DNA from: Winogradskyella wichelsiae
GTDB taxonomy: Bacteria; Bacteroidota; Bacteroidia; Flavobacteriales; Flavobacteriaceae
Direction of reading: 5' to 3'
Length of the DNA: 64,000 nucleotides
Assembly (NCBI RefSeq): GCF_013403925.1
Contig: NZ_JABFDJ010000007.1
Location: forward strand, 62,001 to 126,000
The notes beneath the pieces are model-generated. The model saw nothing but the letters and a program-made list of their open reading frames with translations. It did no database searches and was not told where the DNA came from. The translations under genes were made by a program, and so were the position numbers. Within the stretch, counting starts at the first letter, position 1, and the number at the start of each line of letters is the position of its first letter. Of this stretch, positions 1-7,226 are shown in pieces.

Positions 1-23
1 ACAGATGCAATAAGCGTTTTCAT
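1..23 (-). CDS. 5' end of a gene running off the left edge
   Basis: An ATG at position 23 on the minus strand opens a frame that begins MKTLIAS and leaves the window after seven codons. A TAnnTTTG-type -7 element lies about 20 bases upstream (42-49), which is why I think this is a true start. The residues could be the beginning of a signal peptide, but nothing can be said about function. Confidence 0.35.
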
Positions 24-41
24 CTAACTAATTGATTTTCT

Positions 42-49
42 CAAAAATA
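42..49 (-). promoter_or_regulatory. Candidate -7 promoter element (TATTTTTG)
   Basis: Read on the minus strand this matches the Bacteroidota -7 consensus TAnnTTTG, about 20 bases before the ATG at 23. No TTG was found at the expected -33 distance. Confidence 0.35.
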
Positions 50-91
50 ATACAATTAGACGAATATTATTCTTACATTTTAACTGAAACT

Positions 92-427
92 TTAAAAAGC
101 TTTATCAGCTTCAATTTTTTCAGGAAATTCTTTAGAATCTTTCTGATTCTTTTCATTTTTAAGTTCTAATGGTTCTGTATTTCCAACTTCAGAAGTATCA
201 AAAACACCTTTATATATAGTTAAACTTAAAGACATAATAATAAGGATAAATATATATTGAATAGCTTTTGGTTTTGATTTATCCTTTTTTGAGAGGAAGA
301 CAAGAACTAATCCACAAATAAAAGCAATAATTAAAGGTGTAATTGCTAAACTATATAATGGTGTAACCGAGAATACAACGGCAACTATTGTGCTTATAAA
401 ACCTAGAATGATAACTGTTTTTTTCAT
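92..427 (-). CDS. Small membrane protein of unknown function
   Basis: This is a 111-residue protein that I do not recognise. Three hydrophobic segments (about residues 4-24, 28-46 and 57-72) are followed by a charged tail rich in Glu, Lys and Asn from about residue 80. It is probably an inner-membrane protein with a soluble C-terminus. A basic KKDKSKPK stretch separates the second and third segments, so the loop there is likely cytoplasmic. No partner gene is adjacent. It could be an accessory or newly arisen gene, since the next 800 bases are non-coding. Confidence 0.55.
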   Translation of the reverse strand: MKKTVIILGFISTIVAVVFSVTPLYSLAITPLIIAFICGLVLVFLSKKDKSKPKAIQYIFILIIMSLSLTIYKGVFDTSEVGNTEPLELKNEKNQKDSKEFPEKIEADKAF

Positions 428-1161
428 GATTTTTAATTTTTTAGACCCGTTGTTTATATTTTTTTGTTAGAGAAATGGGTTTTAAGCCTAGCAGATACGG
501 GTACTTTAATAATGTCTGCAGTTAGTAAAAGTAAGCTGGAGTTATTATTTTTTAAAGATATTGCTAATTTATAACAAGATTTATACCAATATTTGTCTTT
601 GTAGTTTCTTTAGTAATATATTCTGTGTATAATTTTATTATTATCGGCTAAAACAGCAAATTTATTCTTATCATTTTAAGTTGCATCATGTTCTTCTTTT
701 TTGCGTCAATCAGATATAACAACCACCTTCACTAATAGCCCTTTTGTGTAAATGATGAGGAGAAGTGTTTCGGTTAGTATAGCTTTCATAGATGTCTTTG
801 ATCTTAAAAATAATCATTTAATTTTTTTATGTGTATTTGTCGTACATTTTAAACGACCCAAAGTCATTTTTGAAGTTAATACTTCTTTCGTTCCCATTTT
901 TACTTCAGCAATATCTCTTAAATTAGCAGAAATATAATAAGAAGGATTAAAATATTTTTTTCACTGAAAGCATATCTTTTTTTTGAATAAAAACTATTTA
1001 AGTGATTATAGTATTAAAAGGATTTACATAAGCTGCTGGTTTTAATGTTATAACTAGATTTTATGTTTAATAAAACAATAAATATATACTTTCTTAAAAT
1101 CCATATTTTTTATCTCATAAAATCATTGATTAAATTTTTTTTAAAAAAATCTAAAAAAAAG
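428..1161. other. AT-rich gap, possibly holding decayed coding sequence
   Basis: No convincing gene lies between the small membrane protein and the tRNA promoter. On the minus strand short stretches look protein-like, for example an open frame of about 48 codons from about 962 to 814 that includes DIAEVKMGTKEVL, and later fragments around 690-600, but stops and frame changes interrupt them. The short plus-strand frames at 752-937 and 1063-1263 look like chance; the second runs into the tRNA gene. Confidence 0.4.
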
Positions 1162-1192
1162 TTTGTCAACATCAAAAAGCAGTGTATATTTG
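1162..1192 (+). promoter_or_regulatory. Promoter of tRNA-Ser
   Basis: A -33 TTTG at 1162-1165 and a -7 TATATTTG at 1185-1192 are 19 bases apart, an almost ideal Bacteroidota sigma-A promoter. Transcription would start about 28 bases before the tRNA. Confidence 0.8.
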
Positions 1193-1226
1193 CACCCGCA
1201 TTCAGGGAATACCTGATGAGACATCT

Positions 1227-1311
1227 GGAGAAATGGCAGAGCGGTCGAATGCGGCAGTCTTGAAAACTGTTGAGGGTCATACCTCCGGGGGTTCGAATCC
1301 CTCTTTCTCCG
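1227..1311 (+). tRNA. tRNA-Ser, anticodon UGA
   Basis: An 85-base type II tRNA. The acceptor stem GGAGAAA (1227-1233) pairs with TTTCTCC (1304-1310), followed by discriminator G at 1311. The anticodon stem GCAGT/ACTGT encloses the loop CTTGAAA with anticodon TGA at 1261-1263, which reads UCA and related serine codons. A long variable arm typical of serine tRNAs follows, then the T arm with GTTCGAATC. The 3' CCA is not encoded and must be added by the CCA enzyme. It appears to be a single-gene transcript with its own promoter and terminator. Confidence 0.97.
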
Positions 1312-1344
1312 CTGATAAAGTTGTCATTAGACACTTTAAAAGTC

Positions 1345-1381
1345 AAAACCCTTTAAACATTACGTTTAGAGGGTTTTTTTA
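1345..1381 (+). terminator. Terminator of the tRNA-Ser transcript
   Basis: AAAACCCT-TTAAAC and GTTTAG-AGGGTTTT form an imperfect hairpin with a five-base loop, followed by a T run. It lies 33 bases after the tRNA. Confidence 0.8.
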
Positions 1382-1449
1382 TTACCGAAAATCCGATGTT
1401 TTTTTATTGTAATAGCGTTAAGTTTTATTCTTTTGCTTCAAAAAAATCA

Positions 1450-1479
1450 TTGCGCATAATTTTTTTTATCCTAACTTTG
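1450..1479 (+). promoter_or_regulatory. Promoter of pyrR
   Basis: TTG at 1450-1452 and TAACTTTG at 1472-1479 are 19 bases apart. Transcription would start near 1486, which leaves a leader of about 20 bases before the chosen ATG at 1505 and almost none before the ATG at 1490. Confidence 0.7.
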
Positions 1480-1504
1480 TTTATCAACAATGCTTGGAAA
1501 TTAT

Positions 1505-2044
1505 ATGAGTCAAAAAGTACTACTTAACTCTAAAGAAGTCAATATTATCCTTCACCGGTTGGCTTGTCAACTGATTGAAAATCATGATGATTTTTCTGAA
1601 ACAGTATTGATTGGTATTCAGCCTCGAGGAAAATTTTTGGCTGATCGTTTAGCTCAAATGTTAACTGAAGAGTATAAAATTAAAAATATTCAACATGGAC
1701 ATTTAGATATCACATTTTTTAGAGATGATTTTAGAAGAGGCGATAAACCTTTAGAAGCGAATACCACTGTAATTAATTTTATTGTTGAAGATAAAAACGT
1801 AGTCTTTATTGATGACGTTTTATATACAGGAAGAAGTATCAGATCTGCACTTACAGCTATTCAATCTTTTGGAAGACCTAAGGATATAGAATTATTAACT
1901 TTGATAGATAGACGTTTTAGTAGGCATTTACCAATACAACCTAATTATAGAGGAAGACAAGTTGATGCTATCGATAACCAAAAGGTTATAGTGAAATGGG
2001 CTGAAAATGAAGGTGAAGATGCTGTTTATTTAGTAGATAAATAA
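1505..2044 (+). CDS. pyrR: PyrR bifunctional regulator / uracil phosphoribosyltransferase
   Basis: This is a 179-residue type I phosphoribosyltransferase of the PyrR family, which converts uracil and PRPP to UMP and in many bacteria also binds pyr mRNA leaders. The PRPP-binding loop is visible as VVFIDDVLYTGRSIR, and the conserved IGIQPRGKFLADRL lies near residue 45. I start at MSQKVLL (1505); an in-frame ATG at 1490 adds five residues but sits at the predicted transcription start. pyrB follows after 118 bases, so the two probably share a transcript. I see no anti-terminator/terminator pair in that gap, so attenuation is not demonstrated here. Confidence 0.92.
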   Translation: MSQKVLLNSKEVNIILHRLACQLIENHDDFSETVLIGIQPRGKFLADRLAQMLTEEYKIKNIQHGHLDITFFRDDFRRGDKPLEANTTVINFIVEDKNVVFIDDVLYTGRSIRSALTAIQSFGRPKDIELLTLIDRRFSRHLPIQPNYRGRQVDAIDNQKVIVKWAENEGEDAVYLVDK

Positions 2045-2162
2045 ATGATATTTTATGACTTAAATTAAAGTTATACTTCAATTTAAGATTTTAAATAATA
2101 AAAATAGAGTGAATCGTTAAAAGCCAATATCTAAAGGCTAATAGCTATAAAAGACTTAAAAA

Positions 2163-3092
2163 ATGAGCGAATTAAGTGTCAATCACTTATTAGGAATTAA
2201 ATATCTAACTAAAAAAGATATTGATCTTATTTTTGAAACTGCAGATCAGTTTAAAGAAGTGATTAATAGACCTATAAAAAAGGTGCCTTCATTGAGAGAT
2301 ATTACTATTGCAAATCTATTTTTTGAAAATTCTACACGTACAAAACTATCTTTTGAATTAGCTGAAAAAAGATTATCTGCTGATGTTATTAATTTTTCGG
2401 CATCTCAATCTTCAGTTAAAAAAGGAGAAACATTAATAGATACTGTAAATAATATTTTATCCATGAAAGTGGATATGGTTATAATGCGTCACCCTAACCC
2501 TGGAGCAGGTGTTTTTTTATCAAAACATGTTAATGCAAGTATTATTAATGCAGGAGATGGTGCCCATGAGCATCCTACACAGGCCTTATTAGATTCTTAT
2601 TCTATAAGAGAAAAATTAGGAAGCGTTAAAGGTAAGAATGTGGTAATTGTTGGAGATATATTACACAGTAGAGTTGCACTTTCTAATATATACGCGTTAC
2701 AATTACAAGGCGCAAACGTAATGGTTTGTGGTCCTAAAACACTATTGCCTAAGTATATTAAGGATTTGGGTGTTAAAGTAGAAACCAATTTAAAGAAAGC
2801 TTTAGAATGGTGTGATGTAGCTAACATGCTTAGAGTTCAGAATGAGCGTATGGATATTAGTTATTTTCCTTCAACAAGAGAATATACGCAACAATTTGGC
2901 GTTAATAAAGAACTACTAGATAGCTTAGATAAAGAAATTGTAATTATGCATCCAGGGCCTATAAACCGAGGAGTAGAAATAACAAGTGATGTAGCAGATT
3001 CTAAACAAGCCATTATTCTGAATCAAGTAGAGAATGGTGTAGCTGTTAGAATGGCTGTTATATATCTTTTAGCGTCTAAAATAAAACAATAG
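2163..3092 (+). CDS. pyrB: Aspartate carbamoyltransferase catalytic subunit
   Basis: PyrB joins carbamoyl phosphate and aspartate to give carbamoyl aspartate, the first committed step of pyrimidine synthesis, in the cytoplasm. The 309 residues match the usual catalytic chain length. The carbamoyl-phosphate loop FFENSTRTKLSFE is at about residues 53-65, HPTQALLD begins at residue 137, and the aspartate-domain motif HPGPINRGVE is near residue 260. No regulatory chain gene (pyrI) is adjacent, as is usual for trimer-only enzymes. It follows pyrR and is separated from the next gene by three bases. Confidence 0.96.
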   Translation: MSELSVNHLLGIKYLTKKDIDLIFETADQFKEVINRPIKKVPSLRDITIANLFFENSTRTKLSFELAEKRLSADVINFSASQSSVKKGETLIDTVNNILSMKVDMVIMRHPNPGAGVFLSKHVNASIINAGDGAHEHPTQALLDSYSIREKLGSVKGKNVVIVGDILHSRVALSNIYALQLQGANVMVCGPKTLLPKYIKDLGVKVETNLKKALEWCDVANMLRVQNERMDISYFPSTREYTQQFGVNKELLDSLDKEIVIMHPGPINRGVEITSDVADSKQAIILNQVENGVAVRMAVIYLLASKIKQ

Positions 3093-3095
3093 AAT

Positions 3096-3428
3096 ATGAT
3101 CATAGATAGAGACGAAAACACAACAATAATTAACCAAGAAACAGCAACTGTAAAAACGTTGGTTAGTAATATTGAGAAAGATTATGATACTTATAAAAAT
3201 TATCATCTTATCGTTAAACTTTCAAGTTTAGATAAAGTATTATTAGAAGATATCATTGAGTTTTTAAGATTAAGCAAAAACCATAGAGCAGATAAAAAGA
3301 CTTTTGTAATCGTTTCAGAAAAAGTTGACTTAGATGAGATGCCAGAAGAAATTATGGTAGTGCCAACAATGCAAGAGGCTTATGATATTATTGAAATGGA
3401 AGATATTGAACGCGACTTAGAGTTTTAA
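3096..3428 (+). CDS. STAS-like small protein between pyrB and rnz
   Basis: This 110-residue protein has the alternating strand/helix pattern of a STAS (anti-sigma antagonist-like) fold: YHLIVKLSS (about 41-49), a helix DIIEFLRLSKN, then TFVIVSEKV. The serine that anti-sigma antagonists have phosphorylated, in a DSSG-type loop, is not visible; the matching loop reads SSLDKVLLED. It starts three bases after pyrB and 75 bases before ribonuclease Z, so it is likely co-transcribed with both. I infer a binding rather than a phospho-switch role. The fold assignment is from the pattern only. Confidence 0.7.
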   Translation: MIIDRDENTTIINQETATVKTLVSNIEKDYDTYKNYHLIVKLSSLDKVLLEDIIEFLRLSKNHRADKKTFVIVSEKVDLDEMPEEIMVVPTMQEAYDIIEMEDIERDLEF

Positions 3429-3503
3429 AAGATTGTCACTATATCTTAAAATTACTCAGTTGTTTGGTTATTAACAACAACATGTATTTAACAAACAACA
3501 AAG

Positions 3504-4412
3504 ATGAAATTAACCATATTAGGCTGTCATAGTGCAACACCAAGAACTAATACCAATCCTACAGCACAGATTTTAGAAATTAAAAATCACATGTTTTTAA
3601 TAGATTGTGGTGAAGGTACACAAGTTGAGCTAAGACGTAATAGAGTTAAGTTTTCTAGAATTAAGCATATTTTTATTTCACACCTTCATGGTGATCATTA
3701 TTTTGGTTTAGTAGGTTTAGTAAATACGTTTAGTTTGTTAACAAGAGAAACCGAACTTCATATTTATGCACCAAAAGGATTAAAAGAGGTGATTACACTT
3801 CAAATGAAATTGTCGAGTAGCTGGACAAGTTATCCTTTAATTTTTCATGAATTAAATTCTAAAGCTTCAGAATTAATATATGAAGACGATAGAGTTGAAG
3901 TTTATACAATTCCATTAAAACACCGTATTTATACCAATGGTTTCCTTTTTAAGGAAAAAGAAAATGAGCGTAAATTAGATATTAATTTAGTTAATGAAGC
4001 TAATATTAATATGGCTTATTTCAGAAAATTAAAACAGGGGTTTGATGTAATCAATGAAGATGGTGTTTTAATTAATAATGCTAAAGTAACTATGGATGCT
4101 TTACCTTCAAAGAGTTATGCTTTCTGTAGTGATACAGCATATAACGAAGCTATGATTCCAATAATTGAGAATTGCACGGTATTATATCACGAATCTACTT
4201 TTTTAGATAAGAATGAAGCACTTTGTAAACCAACAAGGCACAGTACAGCTAAACAAGCCGCTACAATTGCTAAAAAAGCGAATGTAGAAACTTTAATACT
4301 GGGACATTATTCTACACGTTACAACGGCTATGATGAGTTTAGAACAGAAGCTCAAACCATTTTTGAGAACGTACATTTAGCAAAAGACGGAAAAGTATTT
4401 AATTTTGATTAA
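3504..4412 (+). CDS. rnz: Ribonuclease Z
   Basis: RNase Z is the zinc-dependent endonuclease that trims the 3' end of tRNA precursors; here it would expose the discriminator base of tRNAs lacking an encoded CCA, such as the serine tRNA in this window. The 302 residues fit the short bacterial form. Metallo-beta-lactamase signatures are present: LGCHSATPR at the N-terminus, GEGTQVELRR near residue 37, the zinc motif HLHGDH at 60-65, the late HESTF, and GHYSTRY near the C-terminus. Its last 14 bases overlap the end of the convergent gene on the minus strand. Confidence 0.95.
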   Translation: MKLTILGCHSATPRTNTNPTAQILEIKNHMFLIDCGEGTQVELRRNRVKFSRIKHIFISHLHGDHYFGLVGLVNTFSLLTRETELHIYAPKGLKEVITLQMKLSSSWTSYPLIFHELNSKASELIYEDDRVEVYTIPLKHRIYTNGFLFKEKENERKLDINLVNEANINMAYFRKLKQGFDVINEDGVLINNAKVTMDALPSKSYAFCSDTAYNEAMIPIIENCTVLYHESTFLDKNEALCKPTRHSTAKQAATIAKKANVETLILGHYSTRYNGYDEFRTEAQTIFENVHLAKDGKVFNFD

Positions 4413-4818
4413 ATTCTCTAAGGTTTAACATCCATTCAATAGCTTCATCCAAACTACGACAGCGTTTTAAACTTTTATTAAAAAATTGTTTTTCCAAAGA
4501 AGCATTTAGGTAACTAAAATCTGTATAAGTTACAATAGCAGCAGCTATAAAAGAATCATAGTCATTATTGAAATCTACCCAAAGCTGTGGATCAAACGAA
4601 TAGGAGTTGTAGCGGTTGGCTACGTAACCTATTCTAACACCTTTTTCTATGTAGTGACTAAAATGTGAAACCAATTCGGCAGCAATATTACAATCGACAT
4701 GCACACCTTCTTTAATTTCGGATAAATGAAAGTGTTCAGTTGTATAAAAAGTTCCAAAAGAAAATTCTACTTTTTCATAAGCTATAAGCTTAGAATATTT
4801 GCTGTCTTCAAACTTCAT
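4399..4818 (-). CDS. Conserved-looking hypothetical protein, convergent with rnz
   Basis: This is a 139-residue soluble protein with no signal peptide or membrane segment. I do not recognise a family with certainty; the strand-helix layout and the C-terminal helix SLDEAIEWMLN would allow a STAS/SpoIIAA-like fold, but this is only an impression. It begins about 80 bases from pdxH on the opposite strand, and its 3' end overlaps rnz by 14 bases, so the two transcripts must overlap. No promoter matching the consensus is obvious upstream. Confidence 0.65.
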   Translation of the reverse strand: MKFEDSKYSKLIAYEKVEFSFGTFYTTEHFHLSEIKEGVHVDCNIAAELVSHFSHYIEKGVRIGYVANRYNSYSFDPQLWVDFNNDYDSFIAAAIVTYTDFSYLNASLEKQFFNKSLKRCRSLDEAIEWMLNLREFNQN

Positions 4819-4900
4819 TTATATAATTTAATCCTTAAATTTATAGGGAATAAAGCGATTGTAGAAATAAATTCAGTAGAAAAATTTAAAATAAAACGTA

Positions 4901-5548
4901 ATGAATACAGACTTAGGTAATTATAGAAAATCTTACGAAAAACAAGAACTACTAGAAGAGAATATTAGCGATAATCCCATGGAATTGTTTCAAAAATGGT
5001 TCTATGAAGTTGATAAAAATTTCGATGTAGAAGAAGCTAATGCTATGACAGTTTCAACTATAGGTTTAGACGGGTTTCCTAAGAGTAGAGTAGTATTACT
5101 TAAAAAATATACATATGAGGGTTTTATTTTTTACACCAATTACAATAGTGAAAAAGGAAAAGCTATTATTGAAAACCCAAATGTTTGTTTGTCATTTTTT
5201 TGGCCATCGGCAGAACGACAAATTATAATTAAGGGTAAAGCTGAAAAGATATCAGAAAATCTTAGTGACGGTTATTTTGAATCGCGACCAAGAGGAAGCC
5301 AAATAGGAGCTTTAGTCTCTAATCAAAGTGATGTTATAGAGAACAGAGCCGAATTAGAAGATAAATTGAAACAATTAGTAGAACAATTTGAAGGGCAGGA
5401 GATAGAGCGTCCTAAGCATTGGGGAGGATTTATTATAAAACCTGTTGAAATTGAATTTTGGCAAGGCAGACCTAATCGCTTGCACGATAGAATTCGTTTT
5501 AAATTACAAGAAGATTTTAATTGGGAAATAGATCGATTAGCTCCTTAA
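4901..5548 (+). CDS. pdxH: Pyridoxamine 5'-phosphate oxidase
   Basis: PdxH is the FMN enzyme that oxidises pyridoxine or pyridoxamine 5'-phosphate to pyridoxal 5'-phosphate, the cofactor of several enzymes in this window. The 215 residues match the family. Visible signatures are the FMN region KSRVVLLKKY and FYTNYNSEKGKAI, FFWPSAERQI, the block ESRPRGSQIGALVSNQS, and the C-terminal EFWQGRPNRLHDRIRF with W and R residues that bind substrate, ending WEIDRLAP. It is a single gene between two unrelated neighbours. Confidence 0.96.
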   Translation: MNTDLGNYRKSYEKQELLEENISDNPMELFQKWFYEVDKNFDVEEANAMTVSTIGLDGFPKSRVVLLKKYTYEGFIFYTNYNSEKGKAIIENPNVCLSFFWPSAERQIIIKGKAEKISENLSDGYFESRPRGSQIGALVSNQSDVIENRAELEDKLKQLVEQFEGQEIERPKHWGGFIIKPVEIEFWQGRPNRLHDRIRFKLQEDFNWEIDRLAP

Positions 5549-5796
5549 TTAATTGTATAAAATTTAGATAGAATTGTCTATAGTTAATATTAAGGGCTTT
5601 TTTTATTTTTAATCAATATAAGTTTTATTTTTTCTTGTATAATAGGAGTTGTGTATAAAGATTCAAATTCGTTTAAAAGCGTATTTTACCGCTGTAATTT
5701 ATTTTTGTTGAAGACAAAAGAGTATTTCATCGATTATTTACATTTAATATCGACGAAATACATGTTGTTTGTCGATTTTAACACTTTATTAACAGT

Positions 5797-5844
5797 TTAG
5801 GTTTATTATGAGGTTAATTTAGCAGTCCCAAACCTAATTAACCT
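5797..5844 (+). promoter_or_regulatory. Two interlocking inverted repeats before the CAP lipoprotein gene
   Basis: TTAGGTTT (5797-5804) can pair with AAACCTAA (5830-5837), and AGGTTAATT (5811-5819) with AATTAACCT (5836-5844). The second 5' arm lies in the loop of the first, so the two could form a pseudoknot or alternative hairpins. The second hairpin ends five bases before the ATG at 5850. The rest of the gap 5549-5849 shows nothing else I can support. Confidence 0.35.
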
Positions 5845-5849
5845 ACATT

Positions 5850-6347
5850 ATGAAAATTACTAAATTCTTGCCACTGTTGGCTGTTTTAGCTCTATTTAGT
5901 TTCACTTCTTGTGCTTCTGATTCCATGGAAGATGAAACTTTAAATGCAATTGAAATTCCTATTGCACCAGAAGCAAAAGAAATTGAAATTGAAATTATGG
6001 AGCTCATTAATGCTTACAGAATTAATAAAGGTTTAAGTATATTACAACATCATTCTACGGTTAAAGCAGTCGCTTCTACGCATACAGATTATATGATTGA
6101 AGTAAATAATGTATCGCATGATAATTTCTTTTTAAGAAAAGAGAGTTTACAAGCAAATGCAGATGCTAACGTAGTTTCAGAAAATGTGGCTTATGGTTTT
6201 AATTCTGCAGAATCAGTTGTAAACGCTTGGATAGCTAGTCCTAGCCATTTAGATAACATTATTGGTGATTATACAGATTTTGATGTATCTGCAGAGCAGA
6301 ATATTGATGGTAAATGGTATTTTACTAATATGTTTATTAAGCGATAA
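5850..6347 (+). CDS. CAP (SCP/PR1-like) domain lipoprotein
   Basis: This is a 165-residue secreted lipoprotein. The N-terminus is a signal peptide ending in the lipobox LFSFTSC, with Cys21 as the likely lipidated residue. A CAP domain follows from about residue 45: helix IMELINAYRINKGLS, then the conserved histidine in VSHDNF, the acidic SENVAYG, and WIASPSHLDNI with the second histidine, ending KWYFTNMFIKR. These residues form the usual CAP cavity. Bacterial members have diverse or unknown roles at the envelope, so I make no precise claim. The leader contains interlocking inverted repeats (5797-5844). Confidence 0.88.
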   Translation: MKITKFLPLLAVLALFSFTSCASDSMEDETLNAIEIPIAPEAKEIEIEIMELINAYRINKGLSILQHHSTVKAVASTHTDYMIEVNNVSHDNFFLRKESLQANADANVVSENVAYGFNSAESVVNAWIASPSHLDNIIGDYTDFDVSAEQNIDGKWYFTNMFIKR

Positions 6348-6376
6348 GATTATAATTTAATAGTATTGAGTTTTAG

Positions 6377-7098
6377 CTACTCCTTCTCATATACTATGTT
6401 TAGCTTAAAAAAAGGAACAGTAAATAATTTCATCTTAAAATCAGATTTCCTAGATTTTAGAACCCAATCATCAGAGCGAAATCGCGTATACTTCAATGCT
6501 TTTTTAGTATGTGTATGAAGAAGACTAGGTGTTGTAAGATACATTGAGCTTTTTAGTTTTACGTTGTCAGGTTTTATGTGTTTCGTAAAGCTCCTTACTT
6601 GAATCCTTAAATTTTATGTGTAGCTCAATTAACTTGCCTTTTTTTATTTTGGATTTTCAATTAATGTTGCAGTTTCGTAACCAAAAGGTGTTGAAGCAGG
6701 AAAAGTTTGCTTTCTGTTTCCAGTTTTTAGTTTTATGGAATGATTAAGATATACCTGTTTCTTATTAATTATCAAAACTTCTTCTAAATGTTCAACCTTA
6801 GGTGAAAGTTCAAAGTTATAATTTGAATTTTTGTAGCCTATGAAGTCTGTTAAACTAATTTTTGGGGAGAGATAACCTACTAACGACACCACTAAAGTAT
6901 CTGTACTTGTGGTGTTTGAAATTGATAAATTATATCGGCCTAATTCATCACTATATGTCTCAATATTTTTGTCTTGGATTATAAGATTAGTATATGATAA
7001 TGTTGTTTGGAGATACGATCTGAAATTTATCCTTCTAAGTTTTGAGATTGACTAGAAAGAACTGATATTAGAAGGGTTAATGACATTATGTATTTCAT
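6377..7098 (-). pseudogene. Decayed carboxypeptidase-regulatory-like (CarboxypepD_reg) gene
   Basis: Reading the minus strand from the ATG at 7098 gives a signal peptide (MKYIMSLTLLISVLS, then SQSQNLEG) and an in-frame TAA at 7029-7027. The frame changes near 7003-7009, after which the typical sequence SYTNLIIQDKNIETYSDELG continues, then DTLVVSLVGYLSPKISL and LEEVLI, as in CarboxypepD_reg-like domains. A further frame change is needed at the A-run near 6644, giving GKLIELHIKFKDSS, and another near 6525, giving DDWVLKSRKSDFKMKLFTV before TAG at 6379-6377. At least one stop and three shifts mean it cannot make a full protein. Intact relatives are secreted proteins of Bacteroidota. Confidence 0.8.
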
Positions 7099-7162
7099 TA
7101 ATTAGTATTAATTCAAAGTTTCTAATTTAAGAATTTTTTATAGAAGGAATCTTAGTAAGTAT

Positions 7163-7213
7163 AAATAACAAAAAAAAGCAAGCTTATTACAAGCTTGCTT
7201 TTTTTTGTTATTT
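7163..7213. terminator. Bidirectional terminator after the T9SS operon
   Basis: A perfect 23-base inverted repeat with a five-base loop (ATTAC). The core AAGCAAGCTT/AAGCTTGCTT is flanked by A and T runs on both sides, so it can stop transcription from either direction. It lies just downstream of the OmpA-family gene. Confidence 0.92.
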
Positions 7214-7226
7214 ATAGAATGTAATG

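Noticed and set aside
752-937. 61-codon plus-strand frame
   Set aside because: No recognisable domain, no promoter, and the opposite strand shows better, though broken, protein-like sequence.
1063-1412. Open frames across the tRNA-Ser region on both strands
   Set aside because: They run through the tRNA gene, its promoter or its terminator and have no family resemblance.
2100-2162. AGCC...GGCT short repeat before pyrB as a pyr attenuator
   Set aside because: The stem is only a few base pairs and no T run or alternative pairing is present; it resembles simple repeated sequence.
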